NCBI RefSeq assembly: GCF_900112205.1 | Contig: NZ_FOKW01000006.1 | Span: 1 to 64,000 of the forward strand | Length of the DNA stretch: 64,000 nt | Reading direction: 5' to 3' | Source: Natronobacterium haloterrestre | GTDB taxonomy: Archaea; Halobacteriota; Halobacteria; Halobacteriales; Natrialbaceae | Part shown: positions 50,987 through 59,898 of the stretch, piece by piece | Numbering within the stretch: position 1 is the first letter of the stretch | Layout of the letters: the number at the start of each line of letters is the position of its first letter | Program-made: the position numbers and the translations under genes | Notes under the pieces: model-generated | What the model was told of the DNA's origin: nothing | The model's database searches: none | What the model saw: only the letters and a program-made list of their open reading frames with translations

Positions 50987-51787
50987 ATGCCGACCGCTTC
51001 GAACGGAGACGTTTCGTTGTTCTACGACCGCGCGGGCGACGGGCCCGGCGACGAGCCCGTCGTCTTCGTCCCGGAGGCCGGCCTCGGCGGCTGGTCGTGG
51101 GGCTGGCAACACGCCGCCCTGGCCGGCCCCTTCGAGGTCGTGGTCTGGGACCTCCGGGGGACCGGCCGCTCGGACGCGCCGCCCGGCCCGTACGACCTCG
51201 AGACGCTCGCGGCCGATCTGGAGGCCGTCCTCGCCGACTGCGGCGCGCGATCGGCCCACGTCGTCGGGCTGGGACTGGGCGGCGCGATCGCGCTCGAGGC
51301 CGCCCGCGACTCGACCCGGATCGAGACGCTGTCGCTCGTCGGGACCGGCCCGCAGGGGACGGCGTTCGACCTCGAGCCCCTGTTCGCGTCGCCGGACGAT
51401 GGGACCGCCATCCGCGAGTCCCTCGAGACCGTCCTCTCGGCGCAGTTCCGTGCGGAACAGCCCGACGTCGTCGACGGCATCGTCGACTGGCGGGCCGACG
51501 GCGACGCCGACCGCGCCGGCTGGGAAGCCCAGGCCGCCGCCCTCGAGGGGTTCGACGCGACCGACTGGCTCGTCGAGGTGACCCAGCCCGCGCGGGTCTT
51601 CCACGGAACCGACGACGACCTCGTCCCGCCCGACGCGGGCCGGGACCTCGCCCGTGGACTCCCCCGCGGCGAGTTCGTGCCGGTCGAGGGCGCGGGCCAC
51701 CTCGCGACGATCGAGCGATCCCGGACGGTCAACGACCTCCTCGCGGGCTTCCTCGAGGAGCACGCGGCGTTGGAACTCGAGGACTGA
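50987..51787 (+). CDS. Alpha/beta-hydrolase fold protein with altered nucleophile elbow
   Basis: The 266-aa protein follows the alpha/beta-hydrolase layout: 'VVFVPEAGLGGWSWGWQHAA', 'VVWDLRGTGRSDAPPGPYDL', 'HVVGLGLGGAIALEAA' and 'GAGHLATIERS'. The nucleophile elbow, usually G-x-S-x-G, reads G-L-G-L-G, so the catalytic serine is a glycine in this reading. Asp ('HGTDDDLVPP') and His ('GAGHL') are kept. Such proteins may be non-catalytic or use a different residue. Single gene, upstream of the AMP-binding protein gene with a 75-bp gap. Substrate unknown. Confidence 0.85.
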   Translation: MPTASNGDVSLFYDRAGDGPGDEPVVFVPEAGLGGWSWGWQHAALAGPFEVVVWDLRGTGRSDAPPGPYDLETLAADLEAVLADCGARSAHVVGLGLGGAIALEAARDSTRIETLSLVGTGPQGTAFDLEPLFASPDDGTAIRESLETVLSAQFRAEQPDVVDGIVDWRADGDADRAGWEAQAAALEGFDATDWLVEVTQPARVFHGTDDDLVPPDAGRDLARGLPRGEFVPVEGAGHLATIERSRTVNDLLAGFLEEHAALELED

Positions 51788-51862
51788 CTCGCCGTTCGTC
51801 CCGGCCCCGCGCTTGCGAGTGACCCCCGCCGTCTTACGGGCTCGCGGCTCGTATCGCCGTCC

Positions 51863-53143
51863 GTGACCTTTTCGCTCGCGCGTCGGGCTGACCGACATCC
51901 CGACCGAACGGCGGTCGTCGACGTTTCGGAGGAGCGGCTGTACGCGCCGGCCGAGACCGTCCACGAGGATCGGCTCTCCTACGCGGAGCTGTCGCGGCTG
52001 GCCGACGCGGTCGCGGGACGGCTGGCCGCTCGCGGGATCGGGGCCGGGGACACGGTCTGTCTCGTCTCGCGGAACCGCGCGGCCTCGCTGGCGACGCTTT
52101 TCGCCTGCCGACGTCTGGGCGCGACGCTCGCTCCGATCTCACACTGGCTGACGCCCGCGACCGTCGAGCGGCCGTTCGCCGTCCTCGAGCCGGATCTGGT
52201 CGTCTCGGAGCGCGCCCAGCGGGACCTCGTGCGATCGATCCCGTTCGACCGGTCGGTGACGTTCGCGGAACTGGCCGAGACGGAGTCGACGGACGACCCG
52301 AACGCGAGTGCGCCCGCGACGGACGACGCGGGCCCGTTGCTCGCGCTCCACGGCGACGGCGGCCGGCCCGTCGCGACCTTCTCCGAAGCGACGCTCGAGT
52401 GGAACTGCGTCTCGGCGATCGTCGCCTGGGGTATCTCACGGACGGACGTCGTTCCGCTCCTCCCTCCGCTGTCCGCCGGCGACGCCCTCGTCCGGGTGGC
52501 CCTCCCGGTGCTGTACGCCGGCGGGGAACTCCTGTTGGATCGCGCGTTCGATCCGGGCGATACGGTGACCGCGATGGCGGAACGGGAGGCGACGCTTCTC
52601 TCCGGGCGTGCCGGCTCGCTCGCGGACCTGGCCGACGACGACCGGTTCCCGGCGGCCCTCGAGTCGGTCGACCGGGTCCTCTGTGAGGGTGCGGTCCCTT
52701 CTGGGGTCCGGGACACCGCTCGAGAAACGGAGACCCCGGTCGCCCGGACGTTCGGCCGCCTCGAGTGTCCGACCGCGTTCGGGGGGCGACTCGACTCGAC
52801 TGCGGTACGCGCCGGCGCCGATCCCGGGCCCGGGGAACCCGCCGTCGGCCCGCCGATGCCCGACTGCCGCGTCCGTCTCGTCGAGGACGGCGAACCGATC
52901 CCCGCCGGTCGGGCCGGCGAGGGGCGACTCGACCTGGCGGGACGGCTCGTCGCCGACGGCTACGTCGGGCCGCCCGGACTCCTCGAGCCGGAAGAGACGG
53001 GTCCCGGAGAAGAGACGGATCCGCTCGAGACCGTGGCGACGGGAGAGGGTCGCCCCCGGTTCTCGGACGGCTGGCTCGAGACCGACCGCCGAGTCCGGCG
53101 GGACGGAGAGGGGAACTACCACCCGATCGCGGTCGAGGATTAG
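51863..53143 (+). CDS. AMP-binding (acyl-CoA ligase-like) protein, degenerate
   Basis: The 426-aa protein resembles the N-terminal domain of MenE-type acyl-CoA ligases: 'LSYAELSRLADAVAGRLAA', 'LFACRRLGATLAPIS', 'EGRLDLAGRLVADGYVGPP' and 'GWLETDRRVRRDGEG'. The phosphate-binding loop that should read like TSGTTGxPK is 'ALHGDGGRPVATFSEATL', and the C-terminal lysine domain is absent. It is short (usual about 500 aa). The start is GTG at 51,863. Inference: a diverged paralog, perhaps non-catalytic, or of a different use. Convergent with the next gene by a 4-bp overlap of stops. Confidence 0.75.
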   Translation: MTFSLARRADRHPDRTAVVDVSEERLYAPAETVHEDRLSYAELSRLADAVAGRLAARGIGAGDTVCLVSRNRAASLATLFACRRLGATLAPISHWLTPATVERPFAVLEPDLVVSERAQRDLVRSIPFDRSVTFAELAETESTDDPNASAPATDDAGPLLALHGDGGRPVATFSEATLEWNCVSAIVAWGISRTDVVPLLPPLSAGDALVRVALPVLYAGGELLLDRAFDPGDTVTAMAEREATLLSGRAGSLADLADDDRFPAALESVDRVLCEGAVPSGVRDTARETETPVARTFGRLECPTAFGGRLDSTAVRAGADPGPGEPAVGPPMPDCRVRLVEDGEPIPAGRAGEGRLDLAGRLVADGYVGPPGLLEPEETGPGEETDPLETVATGEGRPRFSDGWLETDRRVRRDGEGNYHPIAVED

Positions 53144-53928
53144 CGCAGCGTCCGCAGCGTCTCGCCCGCTTCGCGTGCGGCCTCGAGACACTCCTTCGCG
53201 TAGCGGGGGTCGTCGGTCGCGGCGGCCTCGGCGGCGAACCGCTCGAGGGCTTCCCGGAGGGAGTCGCGGGCATCCCCGAGGTCGCCGTCGGCGCTGCCGC
53301 CGGTTCGGGAGCGGCGGGGCCGCGACGGTTCGTGCCCGCGCCCGCCCCTGCCCCCGCCCCCGCTCGACCCGTCGCCGGACCGGGACGACGCCCCGAGCGA
53401 CTGGGCGGTCTCGGCGCGTCGCCGGGCGGCTTCGGCGGTCGCCGGGGAGACGTCCGTGGAGTCGGCGTCCGCCCCGCGGTCGGCTCGGGAGGCCGACTCG
53501 GTCGAACTTTCGTCGGCGGATTCGTCCCGTGACGGCGACGGGGACCGCGCACGCGGCCGGTCCGGCTCGTCCCGGCTCGAGGCGGCGTCGGTCGCCGCGG
53601 CGGCCTCGGCGGGCTCGTCGCGGTCGTCCGCGTCCGTCGCGTCCGCGGGGTCGGCGTCCCGAGAGTCACCGGCGGCGGGGTCCTCGGCGGGCTGGGCCTC
53701 GAGGTCGGTCCCCTGGACGGCCTCGGAGTTGCCGTGACAGCTCGGACAGAAGGTGACGCCGTTTTCCTTGAACAGTGGGTCGCCGCAGGTGCCACAGTGG
53801 GCGTTGGTCATCGTCGCACCCTTCAACAGGAGGTCGCTCATCCGCTGGGTAGCCTCCCGCTCGGCCTTGTCGCGCTCGTACTTCTCCCGAAGTTTCTCGC
53901 GCTCGGCTTCCTTGTCGAAGTCGCTCAT
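53140..53928 (-). CDS. Sjogren's syndrome/scleroderma autoantigen 1 (p27) family protein
   Basis: The 262-aa protein begins with a helical 'KEAEREKLREKYERDKAERE' and has a zinc ribbon 'CGTCGDPLF…VTFCPSC' (about 45-67), the family signature. A long acidic Ser/Ala/Asp-rich low-complexity middle (70-200) leads to a helical C-terminus ('DSLREALERFAAEAAATDDP'). The archaeal family is conserved and of unknown role; the eukaryotic relative is a nuclear autoantigen. It overlaps the AMP-binding gene's stop on the opposite strand by 4 bp. Family call is clear from the ribbon and start. Confidence 0.88.
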   Translation of the reverse strand: MSDFDKEAEREKLREKYERDKAEREATQRMSDLLLKGATMTNAHCGTCGDPLFKENGVTFCPSCHGNSEAVQGTDLEAQPAEDPAAGDSRDADPADATDADDRDEPAEAAAATDAASSRDEPDRPRARSPSPSRDESADESSTESASRADRGADADSTDVSPATAEAARRRAETAQSLGASSRSGDGSSGGGGRGGRGHEPSRPRRSRTGGSADGDLGDARDSLREALERFAAEAAATDDPRYAKECLEAAREAGETLRTLR

Positions 53929-54019
53929 ACTGGTCTAGATGTGCTCACCGGTCGAAAAAGCTGCGAAGGCGGGGACCCGGTCAGTCCCCGCGGGATCGAC
54001 GGCACCGAGCGTTCCCGGA

Positions 54020-54448
54020 TCACTCCGTCCGGCGGTACATCCCCTTCGAGGCGGGTCGGGTCTCCTCGTACCCGAACCGCTCGTAGAAGCCGTCGACGTC
54101 CGCCATGAGGTTGACGTACGCGTTCGGCGGGGCCGTCTCCTCGATGTAGTCCTCGAGGTGCTCCATGATCCGCGTGCCGAGCCCGCGACCCTGGTGGTCC
54201 GGGTGGACGGCCATGTCCGAGAGCTGGTAGACGGTGCCGTCGTCGCCGACGATCCGGCCCATGCCGACGACCTCGCCGGTGGGTTCGTGGACCGCGACGA
54301 CGCCGTACAGCGAGTTCGGCAGCCCCCGTTCGATCCCCTCGAGCGACCGGGACGTCATGCCGGCGGCCTCGCGCAGGCGGGCGAACGTTTCGGGGGCGGG
54401 CAGTTCCTCCCGGATCGCGTACGGATCCGTTCCGTCCGTATCGGTCAT
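54020..54448 (-). CDS. GNAT-family N-acetyltransferase
   Basis: The 142-aa protein has 'LSDMAVHPDHQGRGLGTRIM' (motif A, about 76-95) and 'NLMADVDGFYERFGYEETRP', the usual GNAT end. It transfers an acetyl group from acetyl-CoA to an unidentified acceptor. It is monocistronic, near a second GNAT-unrelated hydrolase gene. Fold and length match small haloarchaeal GNAT proteins. No substrate inference is possible. Confidence 0.88.
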   Translation of the reverse strand: MTDTDGTDPYAIREELPAPETFARLREAAGMTSRSLEGIERGLPNSLYGVVAVHEPTGEVVGMGRIVGDDGTVYQLSDMAVHPDHQGRGLGTRIMEHLEDYIEETAPPNAYVNLMADVDGFYERFGYEETRPASKGMYRRTE

Positions 54449-54483
54449 ATCCGCTGATCGGGTCGGACGTACAAAACTCTGGT

Positions 54484-55260
54484 TTACGCCCTCGACGCGT
54501 GCTCCTTCCGAAAGGTGCGAAGCTCCGCCGCGACCTGACCGGGCGCGGTCTTGACGCCCACGTGACCGACGCCCTCGAGTTCCGCGAGGCGACTCCGGGG
54601 GAGCCGATCGTCGAGCGTCCGGGCGGCCTCGCGGAGGTGCGCCGGTCCGCGCTCGCCGGTCAGGAGGAGCGTCGGCTGCTCGAGTTCGATCTCCGCGGGG
54701 AGGTCGTAGGCCTCGACGGCCGCCGTCTCCCGGATGACCGTCTCGAGGAGGTCGAAGTTCACCTCGTCGGGCCAGATCGGCAACTCCTCGGGCGCGGGAA
54801 TCCCGGCGCCCTCCCGATAGAAGTGTTTCATCGCCGCCTCCCGACCGTCGGCCGCGAACCGTTCCTGCAGCCGGTCGCTGAGGTCGTCGCCGCGGTGGTC
54901 GCCGACCAGCAGCGACGGCTCGTAGAGGACGAGCCGTTCTACCGGGACGTCGCCGGCCGCCGCGAGCGCGACGAGACCGCCGAAGGAGTGGCCGAACACC
55001 GAGACGTCGCCGTCGAGGTCGTCGACGACCGCGCGGAGGTCCTCGACCTCGCGCTCGAGCCCGTACGACTCGGCGTCGCCGCTCCCGCCGCGGCCCCGCC
55101 TGTCGGGAACGACGAGCGTGAAGTCGTTCTCGAGCGCCGGACGGAGGGGATACCAGCCGTGGCGCGTCTCGCTGCTCCCGTGGAGACAGACGAGCGGCGG
55201 CCCCTCGCCGAACGTTTCGTAGCCGATACGAGTACCGTCTGCCGACGTTACCGTCTGCAT
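54484..55260 (-). CDS. Alpha/beta hydrolase
   Basis: The 258-aa protein has 'GPPLVCLHGSSETRHGWYPL' (oxyanion region), 'VVPDRRGRGGSGDAESYGLE', nucleophile elbow 'VFGHSFGGLVALAA' (Ser in G-x-S-x-G) and a C-terminal His in 'GVGHVGVKTAPG'. The catalytic triad looks complete, unlike the paralog at 50,987. It resembles haloperoxidase or lipase-type hydrolases; the substrate is not identifiable. It is single, 35 bp from the acetyltransferase gene on the same strand. Confidence 0.9.
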   Translation of the reverse strand: MQTVTSADGTRIGYETFGEGPPLVCLHGSSETRHGWYPLRPALENDFTLVVPDRRGRGGSGDAESYGLEREVEDLRAVVDDLDGDVSVFGHSFGGLVALAAAGDVPVERLVLYEPSLLVGDHRGDDLSDRLQERFAADGREAAMKHFYREGAGIPAPEELPIWPDEVNFDLLETVIRETAAVEAYDLPAEIELEQPTLLLTGERGPAHLREAARTLDDRLPRSRLAELEGVGHVGVKTAPGQVAAELRTFRKEHASRA

Positions 55261-55330
55261 CGCTGGATATAGCGGTTCGATCCGGTGTCGGGTAGGGCTG
55301 ACTCTCGATCGTCCGGCAGTTTAAGTGAGC

Positions 55331-56017
55331 TCACTCGAGCAGCGGCGGCCACATCGGGGCGACCGTCTCCTCGATGAGTTGCGTCTGAGCGCGGCGCAGG
55401 CGTTCGGACACCGACGACGCCGAAATCCCCAGTTCCGCGGCGACGTCCTCGAGCGACGCGTCCCGTGGGATGTCGAAGTAGCCCAGTTCGTACGCCGTCC
55501 GGAGCGCCTCGCGCTGGCGGTCCGTGAGGCCGTCGCCCGGCGGCTCGGGCTCCCCGTCGCGAGTGAGCCGACGGAGGCGGAAGTAGCCGTTCCGCTGCCA
55601 GAACGTCCGGAACTCGTCGAAGGTCTCCCGGTCGGCGAACCACCCCGTCTGGGTCCAGCCGTCGCCGGTGACTTCGATGCGTTCGATGATGGCGTCGGCC
55701 GTCGCGAGCGCCTCCAGCCCCCGGAGGTCGTCGAGATAGCCCCCGAGCTGTTCCTCCAGGCTGAACGCCGGCATCGCCTGGTAACGTCGCGTCTCGCCGG
55801 CCCGGCCGACCAGCGTGTACTCCGCCACGTCGTCGGCGTCGGCGAGCGCCCGCTCCGTCGCCGTCGGCGACCCGCCGGTTACGGTGACGAGAAACGGCGG
55901 CCGATCGCCGTGGTTGAACTGCAACTCGAGCGTCACCGTCGCCGCCGGTACGGCCGCCGCGACGCCGACGAGCGGGAGTCCCTCGCACGGAAGGTCGAAC
56001 TCGGCTACGAGCCCCAT
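55331..56017 (-). CDS. Bat-type HTH (bacterio-opsin activator-like) regulator
   Basis: The 228-aa protein has the haloarchaeal pattern of an N-terminal ligand-like beta domain (1-150) and the C-terminal HTH_10 motif 'LTDRQREALRTAYELGYFDI' with 'LEDVAAELGISASSVSERLR' (about 175-210). These act as transcriptional activators with unknown signals; Bat itself controls bacterio-opsin. The ATG at 56,017 gives the usual size. Single gene; target unknown. A relative lies at 59,899-60,552 next to a cytochrome P450 gene. Confidence 0.88.
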   Translation of the reverse strand: MGLVAEFDLPCEGLPLVGVAAAVPAATVTLELQFNHGDRPPFLVTVTGGSPTATERALADADDVAEYTLVGRAGETRRYQAMPAFSLEEQLGGYLDDLRGLEALATADAIIERIEVTGDGWTQTGWFADRETFDEFRTFWQRNGYFRLRRLTRDGEPEPPGDGLTDRQREALRTAYELGYFDIPRDASLEDVAAELGISASSVSERLRRAQTQLIEETVAPMWPPLLE

Positions 56018-56055
56018 AGCGAGCGGTAGACGGTCGGACTGAAATACCAGTTGAC

Positions 56056-56532
56056 TTACGATCGGTCCTCGAGCGCCCGCTCTACGGCGTCGACGGCCGC
56101 CTCCGGCGTCTCGACGGTCTCGAGGGCGATCCCGAGGTCCAGATCGGAGACGTCGTGGGTCTCGAGGCCGACGACCGGCCGGTCGTAGATGCCGGCGAAG
56201 CCGATCTCGGTGAGCGTGCCGACGCCGCCGGCGAGCGCGATCACGGCGTCGCCGTTCAGGGCCACGAGCGCGTTCCGGGCGTGGCCGAGCCCGGTCGCGA
56301 TCGGGACGTCGACGTAGTCGTTGGCCGCCGCGCGGTCGTCGCCGGGCAGGATGCCGATCGTCTCCCCGTCCTGGGTTTTCGCGCCGCGACAGACCGCCGC
56401 CATCGTGCCGCCGCGGCCGCCGCAGACGACGGTGTGTCCCCGCGCGCCGAGTTCGCGACCGACCGCGACCGCGAGTTCCCGCTGGTCGTCCGTGATCGCG
56501 CCGCCGCCGATGACGCTGATCCGATGGCTCAT
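56056..56532 (-). CDS. LOG/TIGR00725-like Rossmann protein
   Basis: The 158-aa protein begins '[20 protein letters not shown]' and carries '[17 protein letters not shown]' and '[18 protein letters not shown]' (PGGxGTxxE-like), the signatures of the lysine-decarboxylase-like/LOG fold, TIGR00725 group. Related LOG proteins release cytokinin-type nucleotides; the TIGR00725 proteins are less clear. The start at 56,532 is preferred over 56,562. Monocistronic. The PGG motif reads AGG here, so activity is uncertain. Confidence 0.82.
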   Translation of the reverse strand: MSHRISVIGGGAITDDQRELAVAVGRELGARGHTVVCGGRGGTMAAVCRGAKTQDGETIGILPGDDRAAANDYVDVPIATGLGHARNALVALNGDAVIALAGGVGTLTEIGFAGIYDRPVVGLETHDVSDLDLGIALETVETPEAAVDAVERALEDRS

Positions 56533-56685
56533 GGTGGGCATACCGGACCGGAGCCCTATCACCGGTTCGAAACGCGAGACTCGGCGGTACTGGTTCGACG
56601 ATCGACGTATCGAATATCGTCAATTTCGGGCGTACGTGGGGAATCCGACGGATTTAACGCAAGGGCTGGTCCAGTTTTACGTGGT

Positions 56686-57600
56686 ATGACGAAAGTTAGC
56701 GTGGTCGGCGCGGCCGGAACGGTCGGGGCCGCCGCTGCCTACAACATCGCGCTTCGGGACATCGCAGACGAACTCGTGCTCGTCGACATTCCGGACAAGG
56801 AAGACGACACGATCGGGCAAGCCGCCGACGTCAACCACGGCGCTGCCTACGATTCGAACACGACGGTCCGACAGGGCGGCTACGCCGACACCGAGGGGTC
56901 GGACGTCGTCGTCATCACGGCCGGCATCCCGCGCCAGCCCGGCCAGACCCGCATCGACCTCGCGGGCGACAACGCTCCGATCATGGAGGACATCGGTTCC
57001 TCGATCGCCGAGCACAACGACGACTTCGTCACCGTCACCACGTCGAACCCGGTCGACCTCCTCAATCGGCACCTCTACGAGTCGGGCGACCGCGCCCGCG
57101 AGAAGGTGATCGGCTTCGGCGGCCGACTCGACTCCGCCCGGTTCCGCTACGTCATCTCCGAGCGGTTCGACGCGCCCGTCGGGAACGTCGAGGCGACGAT
57201 CCTCGGCGAACACGGCGACGCGCAGGTGCCCGTGTTCTCGAAGGTCCGCGTCAACGGTCAGGACCCCGAGTTCGACGACGACGAGAAGGAGGAACTCCTC
57301 GAGGAACTGCAGACCTCCGCGATGAACGTCATCGAGAAGAAGGGCGCGACCCAGTGGGGTCCCGCCACGGGCGTCGGTCATACGGTCGAGGCGATCCTCC
57401 GCGATACGGGCGAGGTGCTGCCCTGCAGCGTCAAACTCGAGGGCGAGTACGGCCACGAGGACACCGCCTTCGGCGTCCCCTGTAAGCTCGGTGCCGACGG
57501 CGTCGAGGAGATCGTCGAGTGGGAACTCACCGAGTTCGAGCGCAACCAGCTCGGCGAAGCGGCCGAGAAGCTCTCGGACCAGTACGACGAGATCGCGTAA
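56686..57600 (+). CDS. mdh: Malate dehydrogenase
   Basis: The 304-aa NAD-dependent enzyme has '[18 protein letters not shown]' (nucleotide-binding Gly loop, 8-14), '[17 protein letters not shown]' (with the substrate Arg), 'TTSNPVDLL', '[15 protein letters not shown]' and '[14 protein letters not shown]' (catalytic His). The Arg in 'IPRQPG' is as in malate dehydrogenases, not lactate dehydrogenases. It interconverts malate and oxaloacetate in the TCA cycle. A TATA-like TTTAAC lies about 30 nt upstream of the ATG. Typical halophilic acidic surface. Confidence 0.94.
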   Translation: MTKVSVVGAAGTVGAAAAYNIALRDIADELVLVDIPDKEDDTIGQAADVNHGAAYDSNTTVRQGGYADTEGSDVVVITAGIPRQPGQTRIDLAGDNAPIMEDIGSSIAEHNDDFVTVTTSNPVDLLNRHLYESGDRAREKVIGFGGRLDSARFRYVISERFDAPVGNVEATILGEHGDAQVPVFSKVRVNGQDPEFDDDEKEELLEELQTSAMNVIEKKGATQWGPATGVGHTVEAILRDTGEVLPCSVKLEGEYGHEDTAFGVPCKLGADGVEEIVEWELTEFERNQLGEAAEKLSDQYDEIA

Positions 57601-57709
57601 GCGACCGTCGGCTCGACCCCGTTTTTCTACCCCAACCGGACAGCGGCGTCGCCCTCGGGCCCGACGTCGGACCGAAACTACCAATTGGCGTTTCGAACTA
57701 TTCGTTCGA

Positions 57710-58372
57710 GTGACCGGATACGACGCAGTCCTCTTCGACAACGACGGCGTACTCGTCGACCCGCCGCCGGTCGAAACGCAGATCCGGGCCGCACGGGCCG
57801 CGTTCGAATCGGTAGGCGTCGACGACCCCGCCCGCGAGCACGTCACCGGCGTCGTCAGCGGCGTGACCGTCGACTTCCTCCACGAGATCTGTGCGACGTA
57901 CGATCTCGACCCCGAGACGTTCTGGTCGGCCCGCGAGCGCCACGACGAACGGTCCCAACTGGACGAGTTCCGGGACGGGACCCGGAACCGGTACGACGAC
58001 GTCGACGCCGTGACCGACCTCGAGGTCCCCTGCGGCGTGGTGAGCAACAACCACCACTCCACCGTCGAGTTCGTCCTGGACCACTTCGGGCTGGCGGGGG
58101 CCTTCGACACCTACTACGGCCGGGAGATGACGATCGAGAGCCTCGAGTTGAAGAAACCGAACACCCACTACCTCGAGCGGGGCCTGGCCGACCTCGGCGT
58201 CGGGGCCGAGTCGGCGCTCTACGTCGGCGACAGCGAAAGCGACGTGATCGCGGCCGAACGAGCCGGGCTCGAGTCGGTCTTCGTTCGCCGATCACACTGT
58301 CGAGACGTCGATCTCGAGGTCACGCCGACTTACGAGGTCGAGGACCTACACGAGGTAAAACGCCTCACGTGA
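57710..58372 (+). CDS. HAD-family hydrolase (phosphoglycolate phosphatase-like)
   Basis: The 220-aa protein has HAD motif I 'VLFDNDGVLVDPP' (Asp10/Asp12), motif II 'VVSNNHHSTV', motif III Lys 'LELKKPNTHYLE' and motif IV 'YVGDSESDVIAAERAGL'. It is a phosphatase or phosphoglucomutase type with a cap domain (about 25-80). Substrate not clear; resembles phosphoglycolate phosphatase. The start is GTG at 57,710, directly after the mdh intergenic region. Single gene. Confidence 0.88.
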   Translation: MTGYDAVLFDNDGVLVDPPPVETQIRAARAAFESVGVDDPAREHVTGVVSGVTVDFLHEICATYDLDPETFWSARERHDERSQLDEFRDGTRNRYDDVDAVTDLEVPCGVVSNNHHSTVEFVLDHFGLAGAFDTYYGREMTIESLELKKPNTHYLERGLADLGVGAESALYVGDSESDVIAAERAGLESVFVRRSHCRDVDLEVTPTYEVEDLHEVKRLT

Positions 58373-58386
58373 GGGGCGAAAAGGGC

Positions 58387-59817
58387 TTACCGTTTCCGAA
58401 CCCGCATCTCGACCGGTCCGGGATCGAGCGACACCTCGAACGACGGGTCGATCGACGTCGTCACTCGCTCGAGGTCGACGCGTCGAACCATCGTCGCCAG
58501 CGATAGCTGGAGTTCGGTCATCGCGAAGCGCATCCCGATACAGTGGCGCGGCCCGCCGCCGAACGGGAAGTAGGCGTACTCGGGCCGGTCGCCGCCGTGG
58601 AGCACGGATTGGCCGTCCTCGCCGTCCGCGAGCCACCGATCGGGACGGAACGCGTCGGGGTCGGTCCACCAGCGCTCGTCGCGGTGGATGCTGTACATGT
58701 TGAGCTGTACCGTCGTTCCCGACCCGATACGGTAGCCAGCGAGGGTGGTCTCCTCGTGGGGCTCGCGCTGAAGGAAGGGCAATGGCGGGTAGAGACGCAA
58801 CGCTTCCCGACCGACCGCCTCGGTGACGGCCAGATCGGACAGATCTGCAAACGCCGGATCCCGATCCCCGAGGACGGTCGAAACTTCTCGCTCGAGACGC
58901 GATTGAACGTTATTATCGCCGGCCAGCAGCCAGCAGGCGTAGGTCAGTGCGGTCGCCGTCGTCTCGTGGCCAGCGAGCAGGAACAGCAGTAACTGATCCG
59001 TGATCTCCTCGGCGGACGGACTCGAGCCGTCGGGGTACTCGCCGGTCGCGAGCAACGAGAGCAGGTCGTCGCCGTCCGCGTCCGATCGGCGCCGTTCGGC
59101 GACCAACTCCCCGACGAGTTCGGTGACGTCTGCCGTCGCGCGCCGGTACTCGCGTTCGGCCCGGCTGGGGATCCACGACGGAAGGAGGACGCGGACGCCG
59201 AGGAACTCCGAATCGTTGTACGCGCCCATAGCCCGAACCCAGCGCCGCACGCGATCGGTGCGGTCGTCCTCGAACTCGAGGTCGAACAGCGACCGCGTCA
59301 ATGCCCGGAGCGTCAGCGTCGACGCCGCCTCTCGGATGTCGACGACCTCGCCGTCGGACCACTCCTCGAGCAGGCGCACGGTCTCTGCCACCATGTCGTC
59401 CGCGTAGGATCGGATCCGTGCCGGCGTGAACGCGTTCTGGAGGAGCGTGCGTTGTCGGCGCCAACGATCGCCCTCCGCGAAGAACACGCCCTCGATATCC
59501 AGGGCTTCGCCGAACTCGTTCTCGAACTCGCCGCGCCAGAACTCGTCGTCGCGGGAGACGAGGACCTCCTCGACGAGTCCGGGGTCGGAGACGACGACGA
59601 ATTCGCGGTCGAACGCCTCGTATCCGGCAACGTCGCCGTACTCGCGCATCGAGGAGAGGAACTCGAGCGGGTCTCGAGCGAACCCGATGGTGTTGTCGAC
59701 GATCGGAAGCCCGCGCGGACCGGGTGGCGGCGATTCGACTGCAGGTCGCGTCGTTTCGGTATCGTCCGCGTCGGTCGTCGGGTCTCGATCCTTCGCCGTC
59801 GAACGTGGCTCGGTCAT
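58387..59817 (-). CDS. Cytochrome P450
   Basis: The 476-aa protein has the P450 oxygen-binding motif 'LLAGHETTATALTYA' (I helix), ExxR in 'GREALRLYP', and the heme-binding loop 'YFPFGGGPRHCIGMRFA' with the cysteine thiolate near residue 430. It is soluble, without an N-terminal membrane anchor. P450s insert oxygen into substrates using electrons from a ferredoxin. The start at 59,817 (MTEPRSTAKD) follows from the TATA-containing region shared with the divergent regulator. Flanked by a bat-type regulator and a [3Fe-4S] ferredoxin gene, which suggests a self-contained module. Substrate unknown. Confidence 0.93.
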   Translation of the reverse strand: MTEPRSTAKDRDPTTDADDTETTRPAVESPPPGPRGLPIVDNTIGFARDPLEFLSSMREYGDVAGYEAFDREFVVVSDPGLVEEVLVSRDDEFWRGEFENEFGEALDIEGVFFAEGDRWRRQRTLLQNAFTPARIRSYADDMVAETVRLLEEWSDGEVVDIREAASTLTLRALTRSLFDLEFEDDRTDRVRRWVRAMGAYNDSEFLGVRVLLPSWIPSRAEREYRRATADVTELVGELVAERRRSDADGDDLLSLLATGEYPDGSSPSAEEITDQLLLFLLAGHETTATALTYACWLLAGDNNVQSRLEREVSTVLGDRDPAFADLSDLAVTEAVGREALRLYPPLPFLQREPHEETTLAGYRIGSGTTVQLNMYSIHRDERWWTDPDAFRPDRWLADGEDGQSVLHGGDRPEYAYFPFGGGPRHCIGMRFAMTELQLSLATMVRRVDLERVTTSIDPSFEVSLDPGPVEMRVRKR

Positions 59818-59871
59818 ACACCTCCCTTCGAAGCGGACGACTGTCGATACTCGCTCGAAGCACTGAACTTC

Positions 59872-59879
59872 TTTATATA
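59872..59879 (+). promoter_or_regulatory. TATA box of the bat-type regulator
   Basis: TTTATATA lies 20-27 nt upstream of the ATG at 59,899 in the 81-bp gap between the P450 and regulator genes. It points rightward to the regulator. The P450 start lies 54 nt to its left, so the short gap must hold both promoters. Confidence 0.6.
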
Positions 59880-59898
59880 CTACCACCGAACGACCGGT

